Positions 25,821 to 39,341 of a stretch of 64,000 bases of DNA are shown piece after piece. The position numbers were made by a program, and so were the translations under genes. The DNA comes from Gentiana macrophylla (lineage: Eukaryota; Streptophyta; Magnoliopsida; Gentianales; Gentianaceae). The stretch is taken from the NCBI GenBank assembly GCA_026214975.1, contig CM047808.1, forward strand, positions 53,904,583 to 53,968,582, in the 5' to 3' direction. Every line of letters starts with the position of its first letter. Position 1 is the stretch's first letter. A model generated the notes under the pieces. That model was not told the origin of the DNA and did no database searches. It was given only the letters and a program-made list of their open reading frames with translations.

Positions 25821-28139
25821 CCTCCACCATGTCCGCAAATAATGACATCATGCACCTTTGGAATGTTACTGGTACATTAAATAACCCAAAAGGCATGCGA
25901 TTGTACGCAAAAGTTCTATAGGGACATGTGAAATTGTTTTCTCGCGGTCCTCAGGGGCAATATGGATCTGATAGTAACCAGAATATCCCATCTAAGAAAC
26001 AATAAAACGCATGTCCGCTTAATCTTTCCAACATTTGATCAATGAATGGTAGGGGAAAATGATCTTTACGAGTTTCATCATTCATTTTCCTGAAGTCTAT
26101 GCATACTCTATGTCCAGTAATTAGTCCCACAAGGATTAACTCATCAAACTCATTAGGTTGGACAGTGAATCATCCTTTCTTAGGCACCACATGAATCGGG
26201 CTCACCCATTCACTGTCTGCAATTGGGAAAATGATTGACATCTCCAACATCTTTATTATCTCTTCCTTAACAACATCCTTTAGTTGTGGCATCAACCTCC
26301 TTTGAGGTTGTGCTACTGCTTTCTTCTCAGGGTCTATAGAGATCTTATGCATGCACACTGATGGGCTTATTCCTCTAATATCTGCAATCGTCCACCCAAA
26401 CGCTCCCTTATGCTCTCTCAGTACTCTCAAAAGTTTCTCCTCCTCTAAAGGTGATAATGGCGCTGAAATTATAAGGGGGAGAGCATTATCTTGTAAGTAT
26501 ATGTACTTCAGGTGAGATGGCAAAGGTTTTAACGTTAAGTTCCTTGGTGGCTCTTTTAATGATCATCTTAACAACTTACCAGTCAACTATAAGTCAAAGA
26601 ACTTGTGCCAGGAAGGTCTATGAATGGTTCCTCCTAAATCCACAAAAGATATAGGCTCTATTTCTCGCATTTGACCTTCACTACACCCAGGCAAGGTTTC
26701 CACATAATTTTCCTCATCCCTAAGGAGCAAAGTCTCGGCTACTTCAAGGTATAGTGCCACTTGCTGATATAGTTCCATCACAAGTTCATCTATGGCATCT
26801 AGCTTGTAGCATGCTTCTCCTTCATCTTTAGCATATCTCATTGAATTCATCACATTGAACACTACCTTGTCCTCATTCGCTGACAGAATCAGCTCACCCT
26901 TATGAACATCTATCAATGTTTTGCTCGTAGCTCGGAAAGGTCTTCCTAAGATCAATGGAACATCATTATTAGCTTCCATGTCTAGCACCACAAAATCTAC
27001 AGGGAATACAAACTTATCAACTTTCACCAAAACATCCTCCACCACTCCACAAGGTTGCTTCATAGACCTATCTGCTAATTGAAGGGTTATAGATGTCTCA
27101 TTCAACTCCTTCATGCCTAACTTATGAAAAATGGAGAGTGGCATCAGATCGACACTGGCTCCAAGATCACATAATGCTTTGTTCAGGCATACTCCTCCAA
27201 TTGTGCATGGTATGAGGAAGCTCCCATGATCTTTGCACTTAGGAGGCAGTTTGTGTTGCAAAACTGCCGAGCATTCCTCGTTAAGGCATATAGTCTCAAG
27301 GTCCAAAAATTTCCCCTTGGTAGAGATGGCTTCTTTCAAGAATTTTGCATACTCTGGTATTCCAGCCAGAGCTTCTACCAAAGGTATATTTAATTGCAAC
27401 TTTTTAAACATCTCTATAAACTTTTTATAACGTGCATCATCATTATTCGGCTTATATTTCCAAGGGGGATAGGGTAAAGTAGCATTATTAATAGTTACAG
27501 TTTGTGAAGACTTACCTGCTGACTGCTGCTGCTCTGCCTGCTTGTTTGCTGAATTTTTAGACTCCCGGATTACCGGAGCATTGTCCCGGGTTACCTGCCC
27601 ATCTTTTTCTCCAGATTATGCTGTGTTCTGCTGCGGAGTGCTTTCTGATTCTCCTTGGACGGTTGGTATAACTGGCCTAGGCAGTTCCTTTCCGCTTCTA
27701 GTCATGATTGCATTCACGTCCTTCGGATTCTTCTCAGTATTACTTGGCAATCCTCCCAGAGGATGGGCAGACACTTGTTATGCAATCTACCCCACTTGGT
27801 GTGACAGATTCTGCACTAAGGCTTCTTGATTGGTCAGTCTGGTAACATTTTTCTGACAATAAGTGGTGAAGTTTGTATTCAGCTCTGTCATGGATTTCGT
27901 AAGTTGATTGACCGTGTCGGTCACAGTTGAGCTCATTTTATCCATGGCTGCTTCCCAACCACCGGACTTATTGAATAGAGGCATGAATCCACCAGTTTGT
28001 CTCTATCTCTCTCCACCCTTTGAATCACTTTGTCGAAATCCCCCAGTAGGGTCGCTCAGTCTAAAAATAGGGTGGTCATGAGAACCTGGGCGATATCCGC
28101 CCCCATAAGGATTTACTTGCCTCCCTATATAGTTCACGT
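25821..28139 (-). pseudogene. pol: Element B pol/gag middle: RT N-terminus, protease, gag C-terminus; broken
   Basis: This part of B lies between insertions F and A. RT N-terminal sequence occupies about 25821-26523 (with WVSPIHVVPKKG near its left end) and is broken at about 26160. A good protease frame covers 26587-27411: ALCDLGASVDLMPLSIFHK and VPLILGRPFRATSKT. The Asp of the catalytic triad is present, although the usual DS/TG reads DLG, as in other Athila proteases. Gag C-terminal sequence is at 27540-28139. The B protein sequence is very close to that of A (28140-38291), so the two are recent family members. It is cut at 28139 by element A. Confidence 0.85.
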
Positions 28140-29585
28140 TGATCGTGTGCAAAGCACTTACTAGCAATAGGACTAGGTCTATCGTAGAAGAGTACTGGCG
28201 AGTCAAGGTCAAATCCCAAAAAGACTCGTAAGAATGTCCAATTATCAAGATCGAGTTGTCACGATAACGGTCTACGACCAACTAAATATATAGACAGTAG
28301 TATTGGTGCCTCAAACTAACAAGAATATGAAAGTTCAGCTAAGCAACTAGAGTTTCTAATGTATTTGTTCAATTATGAGTAATTAGTTATTACCCCCACA
28401 CATGCAACAATCCTCCCCATTGGAGAATTTATTCATTTTTCAGCTACGGGTACAACTCCTAACGCTATCTACTCCGACAATGGCAGTAGACAATCTATAC
28501 GCAAGCTACCCACCTTAATTGGTCCGTAATAACCCATACCCATAAAGAACTAGAGCTGCCGATATCGAGTGTTACCTCATACCGTAAACCTGCCTAGACA
28601 GCTGTCGACACTGACCAGCACGTTCCTAGGGTCCATTCTAGATAATGTCCTAATTAACACTTCACTTGCGGTCCTTCATGTTAATTTACGATAACATGCA
28701 AATTGTTGATCATGCTACTAACATGTAAATTAAATCTATCGATCAACGTAGCTGGCGCCGATTATCATTAATTAATAATTTACTAGGTATTCAGATCTAG
28801 CGATATAAACCGTCGCAGATCTGAAGAACGCAACTACTATCTTATGATTTCTTCACCAATGAATCAGATCTATAACACATGGGGTAAAATAAACTAACTA
28901 CTACATAATTAAACTAAATAAACAATTAAAACCTACTAATCGAATAGAACAACGATAGATCTACAACTTGGAAAAGATAGAAAATCATACACTCGAAGAC
29001 GAGCGTAGATCTCCTTCGGATCTATCCCTAGGCGGCGACTCCGTCGTCTCTCCGACCAGAACTCATAAAATAAATAAAATAAAGAACAAGAACTTTTATT
29101 GCATAATTCCCTTTAATAATTGGAGTACATTGAGTTTTGAGGCGAAGCCTCTTATTTATAGCTATCTAAACCGACTTAGGAACATCTAGTTCTACCCCTT
29201 GTCCAAGAAAACGTGTTTCGGAAGATTCTGGACCCTTGGTAAGTCGGCACCGCCCCTCGGTTTACCGAGGGCATTTTTGTCCTTTTTCTTCAACCGACTT
29301 AACTTGGATGCTTCTAGAATACCCTAGGCCCATTCTTTTCGTCCAGTCCACTCTAGATTCGTCCATCATGCTCAGCCGAATATTCCGTATCCTGAAAATT
29401 ATCAAATAACGAATGAAATAATATCGAAACAGGGAAAATAAACGCTAAGTGCAGATTTCTCGACTCACGAACCCGACATATGATATTCAACGTAAATGGT
29501 TCACTTTATTGGTCAAAACAACTATTTTTAGCTCATAATGGATAGAATATTGATGCCATAGGATAGACTATTTTAACCATCATCA
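28140..29585 (-). repeat. 3' LTR of element A
   Basis: The LTR is 1446 bp. A minus-strand TATA box (CTATAAATAAGAGGC) lies at about 29150-29163, next to the palindrome GAGGCgaaGCCTC. A short perfect hairpin, CCCTCGGTTTACCGAGGG, lies at about 29254-29271 in U3. Confidence 0.92.
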
Positions 29586-30978
29586 ACTACCCCCCACTAG
29601 CCTTCTGCTCATCCGCGAGCAGAGTATCAAGGTGGAATGTACCTCCAAGAACAATCCCCATTAACTATCACACATTCAATAAAGATTTCCGGCAGAAACA
29701 TACATCAAGCCACAATCCATAAACTCCCCATTAATCACTACTTATCATGCATCAATGTGTCGTGTGATGAATCAGTTGTGATAGTGTGTTCGTGAAGAGA
29801 ATCAAGTTGTATTAACCCCACAATCTTAACTTGCTTGTACATACACTCGCTCATCTTGCCTTCAGACTTGGTTACACAACATGGTACCGATATTGGTTCG
29901 GGCGGACATGGGGACTAAGCGACGCTCTTAAGTCCTCGTTTGTTTCTTTTTATGCTAGGGTCATGCCCTTTTTACACGAGTTCGCTTCCTTCACTGCCTT
30001 TATTGCATAACTATCTCTCTCTTTTTTTCTTCATTTTTTTCATTCATTTTCTTGGGCAGATTTCCTCAATTTTTCTCTGTCACTCACAAGTCAGTTTTGT
30101 CCCGGTCACCTTTCGTCATCCAAGTTACTTCCCTTGTCTTACAACCATTTGTTAAAGTATATAGACAGACAAATAATGATTCCCGGTTAAAACAACTCAT
30201 CATCTAATCTTACACACTTCTCACTCAGATTATGTGCTCAAGTATTGATTGCAATTATAGAATAATAATTAATAAGTTACTACTTCACGTAACATAACAT
30301 ATGCTCGTTCTTCCATACTAAATTGAATATGCTATAGCTCACTTCAAATTGTCTTGGGCTCCTTTTCTACCGATTCCTTACTCGAAAACGTGCAAATAGC
30401 AAGCTAAAAGTGTTAAAATCTCAAAAATATTCCTTTTTTTCGACTACCCATCTAAGACGCCTTACCCCCCACTTATTATAGACATTGTCCCCAATGACTA
30501 ATAATAAAGAGAAGAAAAAGTACTTAGCTCTGGAAATGTCGGCTGAGTCAAAACGAATCCCGGAGCATAATCGTTAGCTTCTAGGTTATGCCTCTTCCAT
30601 GTTTATACCTGCTTTCCAAAATTCTTCCAAAAACTGTGAGTAACATGTGAAGGGCAACAATAAAATAATGTGGCGGTAATTGTGCATACCAGAGGAATGC
30701 GCAAAAAACAGTTTAAGCCAATTTATTATGTCATTGGCCTAAGCAAGATGCGAAAATTTTTACGAGGGCATCACATGAGAATCGTGAAGGAAGAAAACCA
30801 CATATATCTCAAGTCAGATGACTAAAGATATATGTGATGAAAAAAACCTTGCGATTGTCATGCTACTTTATTGACTCAAAATAACCTAAATAAACAAAAG
30901 CAATAAATAAGGGATTAGAAATAGTTCTGAGTTTATAGTCGTCAGCTCGACTGTACTAATAGGGCTCCTTCATTCATA
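29586..30978 (-). other. Element A polypurine tract and non-coding 3' region
   Basis: The minus strand reads CTAGTGGGGGGTAGT next to the LTR (29586-29600). The following 1.38 kb aligns with element B's 10423-11868 and has no shared ORF, so small frames such as 29940-30155 are not supported as genes. Confidence 0.75.
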
Positions 30979-33856
30979 TTATGGTTCCTTTAACGCAAAG
31001 ACATCCAATTCAGGGTTATAATTGTGCTCTAGGTAATGTTTCAGCCTGTGGCCGTTAACTGTGAAAGTTTGCCCAGAGTGCTCATTTCTAACTTCACATG
31101 CACCCGAATTGTAGACTTTCATGACTACATGTGGTCCATACCATCTAGACTTCAACTTCCCAGGAAAAAGACGAAGACGCGAATTGTACACCAGCACTTT
31201 ATCTCCCACTTGAAATATGCGGTTCAGAATCTTCTTATCGTGCAGACGTTTCATTCTTTCCTTGTAAATCCTTGCATTCCCATATGCTTGAAGTCTAAAC
31301 TCTTCCAATCTATTCAACTCCAGCATTCTTTTTTCACCGGCTAAATCCTCTTCCATGTTTAGAAACCTCACAGCCCACAGTGCTCGGTGTTCGAGTTCTA
31401 CCGGTAAATGACATGCTTTTCCAAACACTATCATATACGGTGACATCCCAATCGCGGTCCTATAAGCTGTTCTGTTCCCCCACAGAGCGTCATCTAATTT
31501 CAAAGACCAATCCTTCCTCATGGGATTCACAGTCTTCTCTAAGATCCTCTTAATCTCTCTATTCATGACTTCTACCTGTCCACTCGTCTGGGGGTGATAC
31601 GTTGCTGCAATCTTATGTCTAACCCCATATCTCATCATCAACTTCTCAAACAACCTATTATAGAAATGACTCCCTCCGTCACTAATTATGGCTCTGGGCA
31701 CACCAAACCTCGTCAACATGTTTTTCTTAAGAAACCTCAGGACAACCCTGACATCATTAGTAGGTGAAGCCCCATTTGGAAACATAATCAACTGCTACCA
31801 GGATGTAACGATATGATTCTGACGTTGTGAATGGCCCCACAAAATCAATTCCCCAAACATCGAATACTTCCACTTCTAAGGCATCTCATTCCGCTTAGAA
31901 ATATTACCAGTCATTTGGCAGGAATGACAGGATCTTGTAAACTCGTAAGCAGATTTATGAATTGTTGTCCAATAGAATCCACACTACAGTACCTTTGCTG
32001 TTGTCTTGTTTGGCCCATAATGACCTCCAACTTCTCTCGCGTGACACATGTGCAAAATACTTGGAATCTCATAATCATGGACGCATCTCCTAAGAATGGC
32101 ATCAGGGCACAATTTCTATAAGTAGGGATCGTCCCAATGATAATACTTCAGATATGTGAAGAACTTCTTCTTATCTGCATTGTTGAATTCTGGTGGTAGG
32201 TACTTCCCCGCTAAGTAATTGACAATATCTGCAAACCAAGGGTATACCTTGACCACTCTTGATGTACGATGTCGGGTATGAGATTCAACCCGAGCTACCA
32301 CTGAGACGGAAAAAAATTGTTCATCAGGAAGACTTTCCTTGATCTCAGTCGGTTGCACTTCTTCTAGCAAAGTTAACCTCGATAGGTGATCAGCCACCTG
32401 GTTCTCAGATCCCTTTTTCATCTTTAATTTCCACATCAAACTCTTGTAAGAGTAGAATCCATCTCAATAATCTCGGCTTGGAGTCTTGTTTGGTTAGAAG
32501 GTATTTCAAAGCTGCATGGTCAGTGAATACGGTGACTTTCGATCCTATCAGATAAGGTCGAAACTTGTCATATGAAACAACTAAGAGTTCCTTCTCTGTA
32601 GTCTCATAATTCCTCTGGGCACTGTTAAGGGTATGGCTGGTGTAATAGATAAGCTTAAAGATTGTATCCTCTCTTTGTCCCAGGGCTGCTCCAACTGCCG
32701 TGTCGCTTGCATCACACATAAGCTCAAAAGGTTTATTCCAATCTGGTGCTACCAGAATTGGGGCGGTTATAAGCATTTGCTTTAATGTATTGAATGCTTT
32801 CTTGCACTCTTCTCCAAATACGAAAGGTACATCCTTTGCAAGCAATTCCGTCAAAGGTCTAGAAACTTTATTGAAGTCCTTAATAAACCTCTTATAAAAT
32901 CATGAGTGGCCAAGAAAGGCTCGCAACGTCTTCAAGTTCGTGGGAGGTGGTAACTTTTCTATCACCTCTATCTTTGCTTTATCAACTTCCATTCATTTCC
33001 TTGAAATCCTATGACCCAACACTATTCCTTCTGTAACCATGAAATGGCATTTTTCCCAGTTAAGTACAAGGTTGGTCTTTTCACATCTTTTCAACACTTT
33101 ACTCAAATTGTCCAAGCATTTATCCAAGCTATCTCCAAATACAGAGAAATCATCCATAAAAATCTCCAGAAAATCTTCCACCATGTCCGCAAATAATGAC
33201 ATCATGCACCTTTGGAATGTTGCGAGTGCATTACATAACCCAAAGGGCATGCAATTGTACGCAAATGTTCCATAGGGACATGTGAAAGTTGTTTTTTCGC
33301 GGTCCTCGGAGGCAATATGGATTTGATAATAACCAGAATATCCATCTAAGAAACAATAAAATGCATGACCGCTTAATCTTTCCAACATTTGATCAATGAA
33401 TGGTAGGGGAAAATGATCTTTACGAGTTGCATCATTCAGTTTCCTGAAGTCTTTGCAAACTCGATGTCCAGAAATTAGTCTCACAGGGATTAACTCATCA
33501 AACTCATTAGGTTGTACAGTGAATCCTCCTTTCTTGGGCACCACATGAATCGGGCTCACCCACTCACTGTCTGCAATTGGGAAAATGATTCCCATATCCA
33601 ACATCTTTATGATCTCTTCCTTAACAACATCCTTCAGTTGTAGTGTCAACCTCCTTTGAGGTTGTGCTACCGCTTTCTTTTCAGGGTCCACAGAGATCTT
33701 ATGCATGCACACCGATGGGCTTATTCCTCTAATAGCTGCAATGGTCCACCCAAATGCTCCCTTATGCTCTCTCAGAACTCTCACAAGTTTCTCCTCCTCT
33801 AAAGGTGATAATGTCGCTGAAATTATAAGGGGGAGAGTATCATCTTCTAAGTACAC
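30979..33856 (-). pseudogene. pol: Element A pol: RT, RNase H, integrase; broken
   Basis: The RT is a long frame at 32993-33856 with WVSPIHVVPKKGG, LDGYSGYYQI and the catalytic FMDDF (near 33150). RNase H at 32405-32854 carries [13 protein letters not shown] and [11 protein letters not shown]. The integrase finger lies at about 31900-32140, its frame broken. The integrase core and C-terminal part form a 270-codon frame at 30979-31791, with [13 protein letters not shown], the [11 protein letters not shown] segment and [10 protein letters not shown]. Breaks lie near 32993, 32440-32405 and 31800-32120. Apart from those shifts the catalytic residues of RT are kept. It is the best preserved Ty3/gypsy pol here. 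Confidence 0.87.
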
Positions 33857-34008
33857 GTACTCAGGTGAGATGGCAAAGGTTTAAATGTTAAGTTCCTTGG
33901 TGGCTCCTCTAATGACGATCTTAACAGCTTACCAATCAATTGCAAATCAAAGAACTTGTGTCAGGAAGGTCTATGAATGGTTCCTCCTACATTCACAGAG
34001 GTTATAGG

Positions 34009-36578
34009 CTATATTTCTCGCATTTGACCTTCACTGCACCCAGGCCAGGTTTCCACATAACTTTTCTCATCCTTCAAGAGCAAAGTCTCAGCTACTTCAG
34101 GGTCTAGTGCCACTTTCTGATATAATTCTATAACAAGTTCATCTATGGCATCTAGCATGTAGCATGCTTCTCCTTCATCCTTTGCATACTTCATTCAATT
34201 CATCACATTGAATACTACTTTGTCCTCATTCACTCTCCGAATCAGCTCACCTTTATGAACATCTATCAATGTTTTTCTCGTAGCTAGGAAAGGTCTTCCT
34301 AAGATCAATGGAACATCATGATTAGCTTCCATGTCTAACACCACAAAGTCTACAGGGAATACGAACTTATCAACTTTCACCAAAACATCCTCCACCACTC
34401 CATAAGGCTGCTTCATAGACCTATCTGCTAATTGAAGGGTTATAGATGTTTCATTCAACTCCTTCATGCCTAAATTTTGAAAGATGGAGAGTGGCATCAG
34501 ATTGACACTGGCTCCAAGATCACATAATGCTTTGTTCAGGCATACTCCTCCAATTGTGCATGGTATGAGGAAGCTCCCAGGATCTTTACACTAAGGAGGC
34601 AGTTTGTGTTGCAAAACTGCCAAGTATTCCTCGTTAAGTCATATAGTCTCAAGGTCCAACAATTTCCTCTTGGTAGAGATAGCTTCCTTCAAGAATTTTG
34701 CATACTTTGGCATTCCGGCCAGAGCTTCTACCAAAGGTATATTCATTTGCAACTTTTTAAACATCTCTATAAACTTTTTATAACGCGCATCATCATTATT
34801 CGGCTTATATTTCCTAGGGGGATAGGGTAAAGTAGCAAGATTAATAGTTACAGTTCATGAAGACTTACCTGTTAACTGCTGCTGCTCTGCCTGCTTTTCT
34901 GTTTCATTTTCAGACACCCGGTATACCGGAGAAGTATCTCGGGTTACTGGCCCCTCTCTTTCTCCATATTCTGCTGCGTTTTGTTGCTGACTGCCCTCTG
35001 ATTCTACCTGGATAGTTGGTATAACTGGTCCAGGTAGTTCCTTTCCACTTCTAGTCATGATTGCATGCACGTCCTTCGGATTCTTCTCAGTATTACTTGG
35101 CAATCCTCCCGGAGGACGGGCTGACACTTGTTCTGCAATCACCCCACCTTTGTGCGACAGATTCTGCACTAAGGCTTCTTGATTGGTCAGTCTTGTATCA
35201 TTCTTCTGACAATATATGGTGAAGTTTGTATTCAGCTCAGTCAAGGATTTCGTAAGTTGACTGACCGTGTCGGTCACAATTGAGCTCATTTTTTCCATGG
35301 CTGCTTCCCAACCACCGGACTTATTGAATTGAGGCATGAATCCACCAGTCTGTCTCGGTCTCTCTCCACCATTTGAATCAATTTGTCGAAGACCCCCATT
35401 AGGGTTTCTCAGTCTAAAACCAGGGTGGTCGTGAGAACCTGGGCGGTATCCGCCCCTATAAGGATTTCCTTGCCTCCATATATAGTTCACATCCTCAGGG
35501 TTGGTTGTTTCAATCTCTTGTACTTTCTCAACCTTGGCTATGCGATCTTGCATGTCATCTATCTTTTCGTTCATTGCCATTAGCTGGTATAAGATCTTTT
35601 GAGAAGTATCTTCCCCAAATACGCCTTCAGCCACTTTGGCCGTTTCAACTTGGTGTGTTCCCCATTGACTTGTAAGCGCAATTTGCTCTAATTTCTCTTT
35701 AGCTTCTTCAGGTGATAGCAACATAAAACATCCGTTGCTTGATGCTTCAACTCTCATTTGCTCACTTGGTCGCAATCCGTGATAAAAACTATGCAATCGT
35801 ACGGGCAAAGTGATGTCATGTTGAGGGCATCTCCTCTGTGCTTCTTTGAATCTTTCCCAAGCCTCTTCAAATGTTTCAGTGGGTCTCTGCTTGAACTTCA
35901 TGATTTCTTGTCTCATCTGTAGTGACTTCCTTGGTGGGCAATACTTATTCATAAATTTCTGAAGCAGATCTGTCCAAGTTTGGATCGATCCTGGTGATAG
36001 AGACAATAACCATATATTTGCTTTGTCTTTCAGAGTGAATGGAAACAATTTCAACTTGATATTATCCTCTGGAACTCCTGTTGTCTTAACCGTGCTGACT
36101 ATTTCTAGAAAGTTGGTGACGTGTACACTAGGATCTTCATTCATTACTCCGTGAAAGGAGGTGTAGTTAGTCACCATTTGTATAACATTCGGTTTAGGGT
36201 GAAATATCTCAGCTGCATCCTCAGGCTGAACAATTGCTGGCATGATTTGCTCAATCTTTGGCATTGCATAACTCTGTAGAGTTCTCCTATCTTCTTGTAC
36301 CACAACTCCTACTCCATTCTGTCCGTTCTGCACCATGTTGGTTTCTATATCTTCCTCTCTCTCGCTGTGATCTCCTTCGTTTGAAACCACATCATCCGCC
36401 AGCCTAACAGATATCTCTCGAGTTTCCTTTCTCTTTTATCTAGCAAACTTTTCAATCTCAGGTATAAATCTCTCGAGTTTGGCTGCTGAACTACATGTAG
36501 CGTACTACAAGACACAAAAAGAAAATAAATGGTTAGTAACTTACCTCGGCGGCTGTTACACTCACCTGACAGACTCAA
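34009..36578 (-). pseudogene. gag: Element A gag-protease; long gag frame, several stops
   Basis: A 511-codon frame at 34855-36390 holds most of gag: FTLKDKANIWLLSL, ETFEEAWERFKEAQRRCP, FYHGLRPSEQMRVEA and a Gly/Arg-rich linker. A further N-terminal stretch in another frame reaches 36578. The gag frame ends at a TGA (34855-34857) where B reads through, so it is a secondary stop. The same frame continues to the protease with further stops near 34590 and 34195. The protease pieces at 34195-34497 and 34009-34194 keep VPLILGRPFLATRKT. No zinc knuckle is evident in this gag, unlike element F. Confidence 0.85.
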
Positions 36579-36845
36579 AAATACAGACTCTGACTACTGA
36601 CCTAACACTGAATTAACAGAAACGAAATCTGGAAAATCGGGACCCTCGGTTTATCGGATGTAACCCTCGGTAAACCGGTTGTATCTTTTTTTTTCCAGAT
36701 TTTAACAGGACTGACTCTGTATGACTCTAGTATTAACAGACTATAAAACAGACTCGATTAAACAGACTCAAATATATACAGCAAACTCATCCTTAAATAA
36801 AAAGGTATTCTTGACGCGAGTCCCCGGCAACAGCGCCAAAAATCT
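36579..36845 (-). other. Element A leader with tRNA-Asp primer binding site
   Basis: The PBS at 36821-36838 reads TGGCGCTGTTGCCGGGGA on the minus strand, one base off the tRNA-Asp complement. The leader repeats the CCCTCGGTTTAYCG / CCCTCGGTAAACCGG motif also found in the LTR. Confidence 0.88.
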
Positions 36846-38291
36846 TGATCTCGTGCAAAGCACTTACTAGCAATAGGACTAGGTCTATCGTAGCAGAGTA
36901 CTGGCGAGTCAAGGTCGAATCCCACAGAGACTCGTAAGAACATCCAATTATCAAGATCGAGTTGTCACGATAACGGTCTAAGACCAACTAAATATATAGA
37001 CAGTAGTATTGGTGCTTCAAACTAACAAGAACATGCAAGTTCAACTAAGCAACTAGAGTTTCTAATGTATTAGTTCAATTATGAGTAATTAGTTATTTCC
37101 CCCCACACATGCAATTGTCATCCCCATTGGTGAATTTATTCATTGTTTAGCTATGGGTACAGCTCCTAACCCTATCTACTCCGACCATGGCAGTAGACAA
37201 TCTATACGCAAGCTACCCTCCTTAATTGGTCCGTAATAGCCCATACGCATAAAGAACTAGAGCTGCCGATGTCAAGTGTTTCCTCATACCGCAAACCCGC
37301 CTAGGCAAATTATCGAGGCCCGACCGAAGACGTTCTAGGGTCCATTCTAGATAATGTCCTAATTAACACTTCACTTGCGGTCCTTCATGTTAATTTACGA
37401 TAAAATGAAAATAGTTGATCAGGCTACTAACATGTAAATTAAATCTATCGATCAACGTAGTTGGCGCCGATTATCATGAATTAATAATTTACTAGGTATT
37501 CATATCTAGCGATATGGACCGTCACAGATCTGAAGAACGCAACTACTATCTCATGATTTCTTCACCAACGAATCAGATCTATAACACATGGGGTAAAATA
37601 AACTAACTACCACATAATTAAACTAAATAAACAATTAAAACATTCTAATCGAATAGAACAACGATAGATCTACATCTTGGAAAAGACAGAAAATCATACC
37701 CTCAAATACTAGCGTAGATCTCCTTCGGATCTTTCCCTAGGCGACGACTCCGTCGTCTCTCCGACCAGAACTCATAAAATAACTAAAATAAAGAACAAGA
37801 ACTTTTATTGCATAATTCCCTTGAATAATTTGAGTACATTGAGTTCTGAGGCGAAGCCTCTTATTTATAGCTATCTAAACCGACTTAGGAACATCTAGTT
37901 CTACCCCTCGTCCAAGAAAACGCGTTTCGGAAGATTTTGGACCCTCGGTAAGTCGGCACAGCCCCTCGGTTTACCGAGGGCATTTTTGTCCTTTTTCTTC
38001 AACCGACTTAAGATGCTTCTAGAATACCCTAGGCCCATTCCTTTTGTCCAGTCCACTCCAGATTCGTCCGTCATGCTCAGCCCAATATTACGTATCCTGA
38101 TAATCATCAAATAACGCACAAAATAATATCGAAACAGGGAAAATAAATGCTAAGTGCAGATTTCTCGACTCACGAACCCGACATATGATATTCAACGTAA
38201 ATGGTTCACTTTTATTAGTCGAAACAACTATTTTTAGCTCAAAATTGATAGAATTTTGATGCCGTATGATAGACTATTTTAACCGTCATCA
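36846..38291 (-). repeat. 5' LTR of element A
   Basis: The LTR is 1446 bp, partner of 28140-29585. It ends in ATCA at 38291, followed by the target duplication CATGT. Confidence 0.92.
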
Positions 38292-39341
38292 CATGTCCTC
38301 AGTGTTGGTTGCTTCAATCTCTTGTACTTTCTCAACCTTGGCTATGCGATCTTGCATGCCATCTATCTTCTCATTCGTCGTCATTAGCAGGTATAAGATA
38401 TTTTGAGAAGTATCTTCTCCAAATACGCCTTTTGCTACTTTGGCGCTTTCAACTTGATGTGTTCCCCATTGACTTGTAAGCGCAATTTGCTCCAATTTCT
38501 CTTCAGCTTCTTCAGGTGATAGCAATGCAAAACATACGTTGCTTGATGCATCAACTCTCATTTGTTCACTTGGCCGTAATCCGTGATAGAAACTATGCAT
38601 TCGTACGGGCAAAGTGATATCATGATGAGGGCATCTCCTCTGTGCTTCCTTAAATCTTTCCCATGCTTCTTCAAAGGTTTCAGTGGGTCTCTGCTTTAAA
38701 TTCATAATGTCTTGTCTCATCTGTAGTGACTTCCCAGGTGGGCAGTACTTATTCATAAACTTTTGCAGCAGGTCGGTCCAAGTTTGGATCGATCCTGGTG
38801 CTAGAGACAATAATCATATCTTCGCTTTGTCTTTCAGAGTGAATGGAAACAATTTCAACTTGATATTGTCTCCTGGTACGCCTGCTGGCTTAACCGTGCT
38901 GACTATTTCTAGAAAGTTGGTGACGTGTACGTACACTAGGATTTTCGTTCATTACTCCGTGAAAGGTAGTGTAGTTAGTCACCATTTGTATCATATTTGG
39001 TTTCGGGTGAAATACCTCAGCTGCATCCTCAGGCTGAACAATTGCTAGCACGAATTGCTCGATCGTCGGCATTGCATAACTCTGTAGAGTTCTCCTATCT
39101 ACTTGTACCACAACTCCTGCTCCACTCTGTCCGTTCTGCGCCATGTTGTTTTCTGTATCTTCCAAAGGTGGAACCTCTTCTTCCCTCTCGCTGTGATCTC
39201 ATTCGTTCGAAACCACGTCGTCTGCCAGCCTAACATATCTCTCTCGAGTTTCCTTTCTCTTTTGTCTACCAAACTTTTCAATCTCAGGTATGAATCTTTC
39301 GAGTTTGGCTGCTGAACTTCGTGTAACGTACTACAAGACAC
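38292..39341 (-). pseudogene. gag: Element B gag, N-terminal half; broken
   Basis: This is the upstream part of B's gag, separated from 27540-28139 by element A. It contains SIQTWTDLLQKFMNKYCP, ETFEEAWERFKEAQRRCP and FYHGLRPSEQMRV (38289-38810), then an upstream segment with RRTLQSYAMP (38890-39165) and an N-terminal stretch to 39341 in a different frame. A four-base duplication (GTAC repeated near 38929-38936) and other indels break the frame between 38810 and 38890. It is highly similar to element A gag. Confidence 0.85.

Larger units (their letters stand above)
28140..38291 (-). mobile_element. Athila-like Ty3/gypsy element A, full length, nested in element B
   Basis: This is a complete 10.15-kb element. 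LTRs 28140-29585 and 36846-38291 are each 1446 bp and run TGAT ... ATCA. A PPT abuts the 3' LTR, and a tRNA-Asp PBS abuts the 5' LTR at 36821-36838. The flanking 5-mers are CACGT (28135-28139) and CATGT (38292-38296), a target duplication with one transition. Removing A restores B's gag frame around NPEDxNYI, as seen intact in A itself near 35490. A and B share orientation and family. The first ~145 bp of the two LTRs differ at roughly nine positions by eye, so the insertion is not very recent. Confidence 0.92.
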
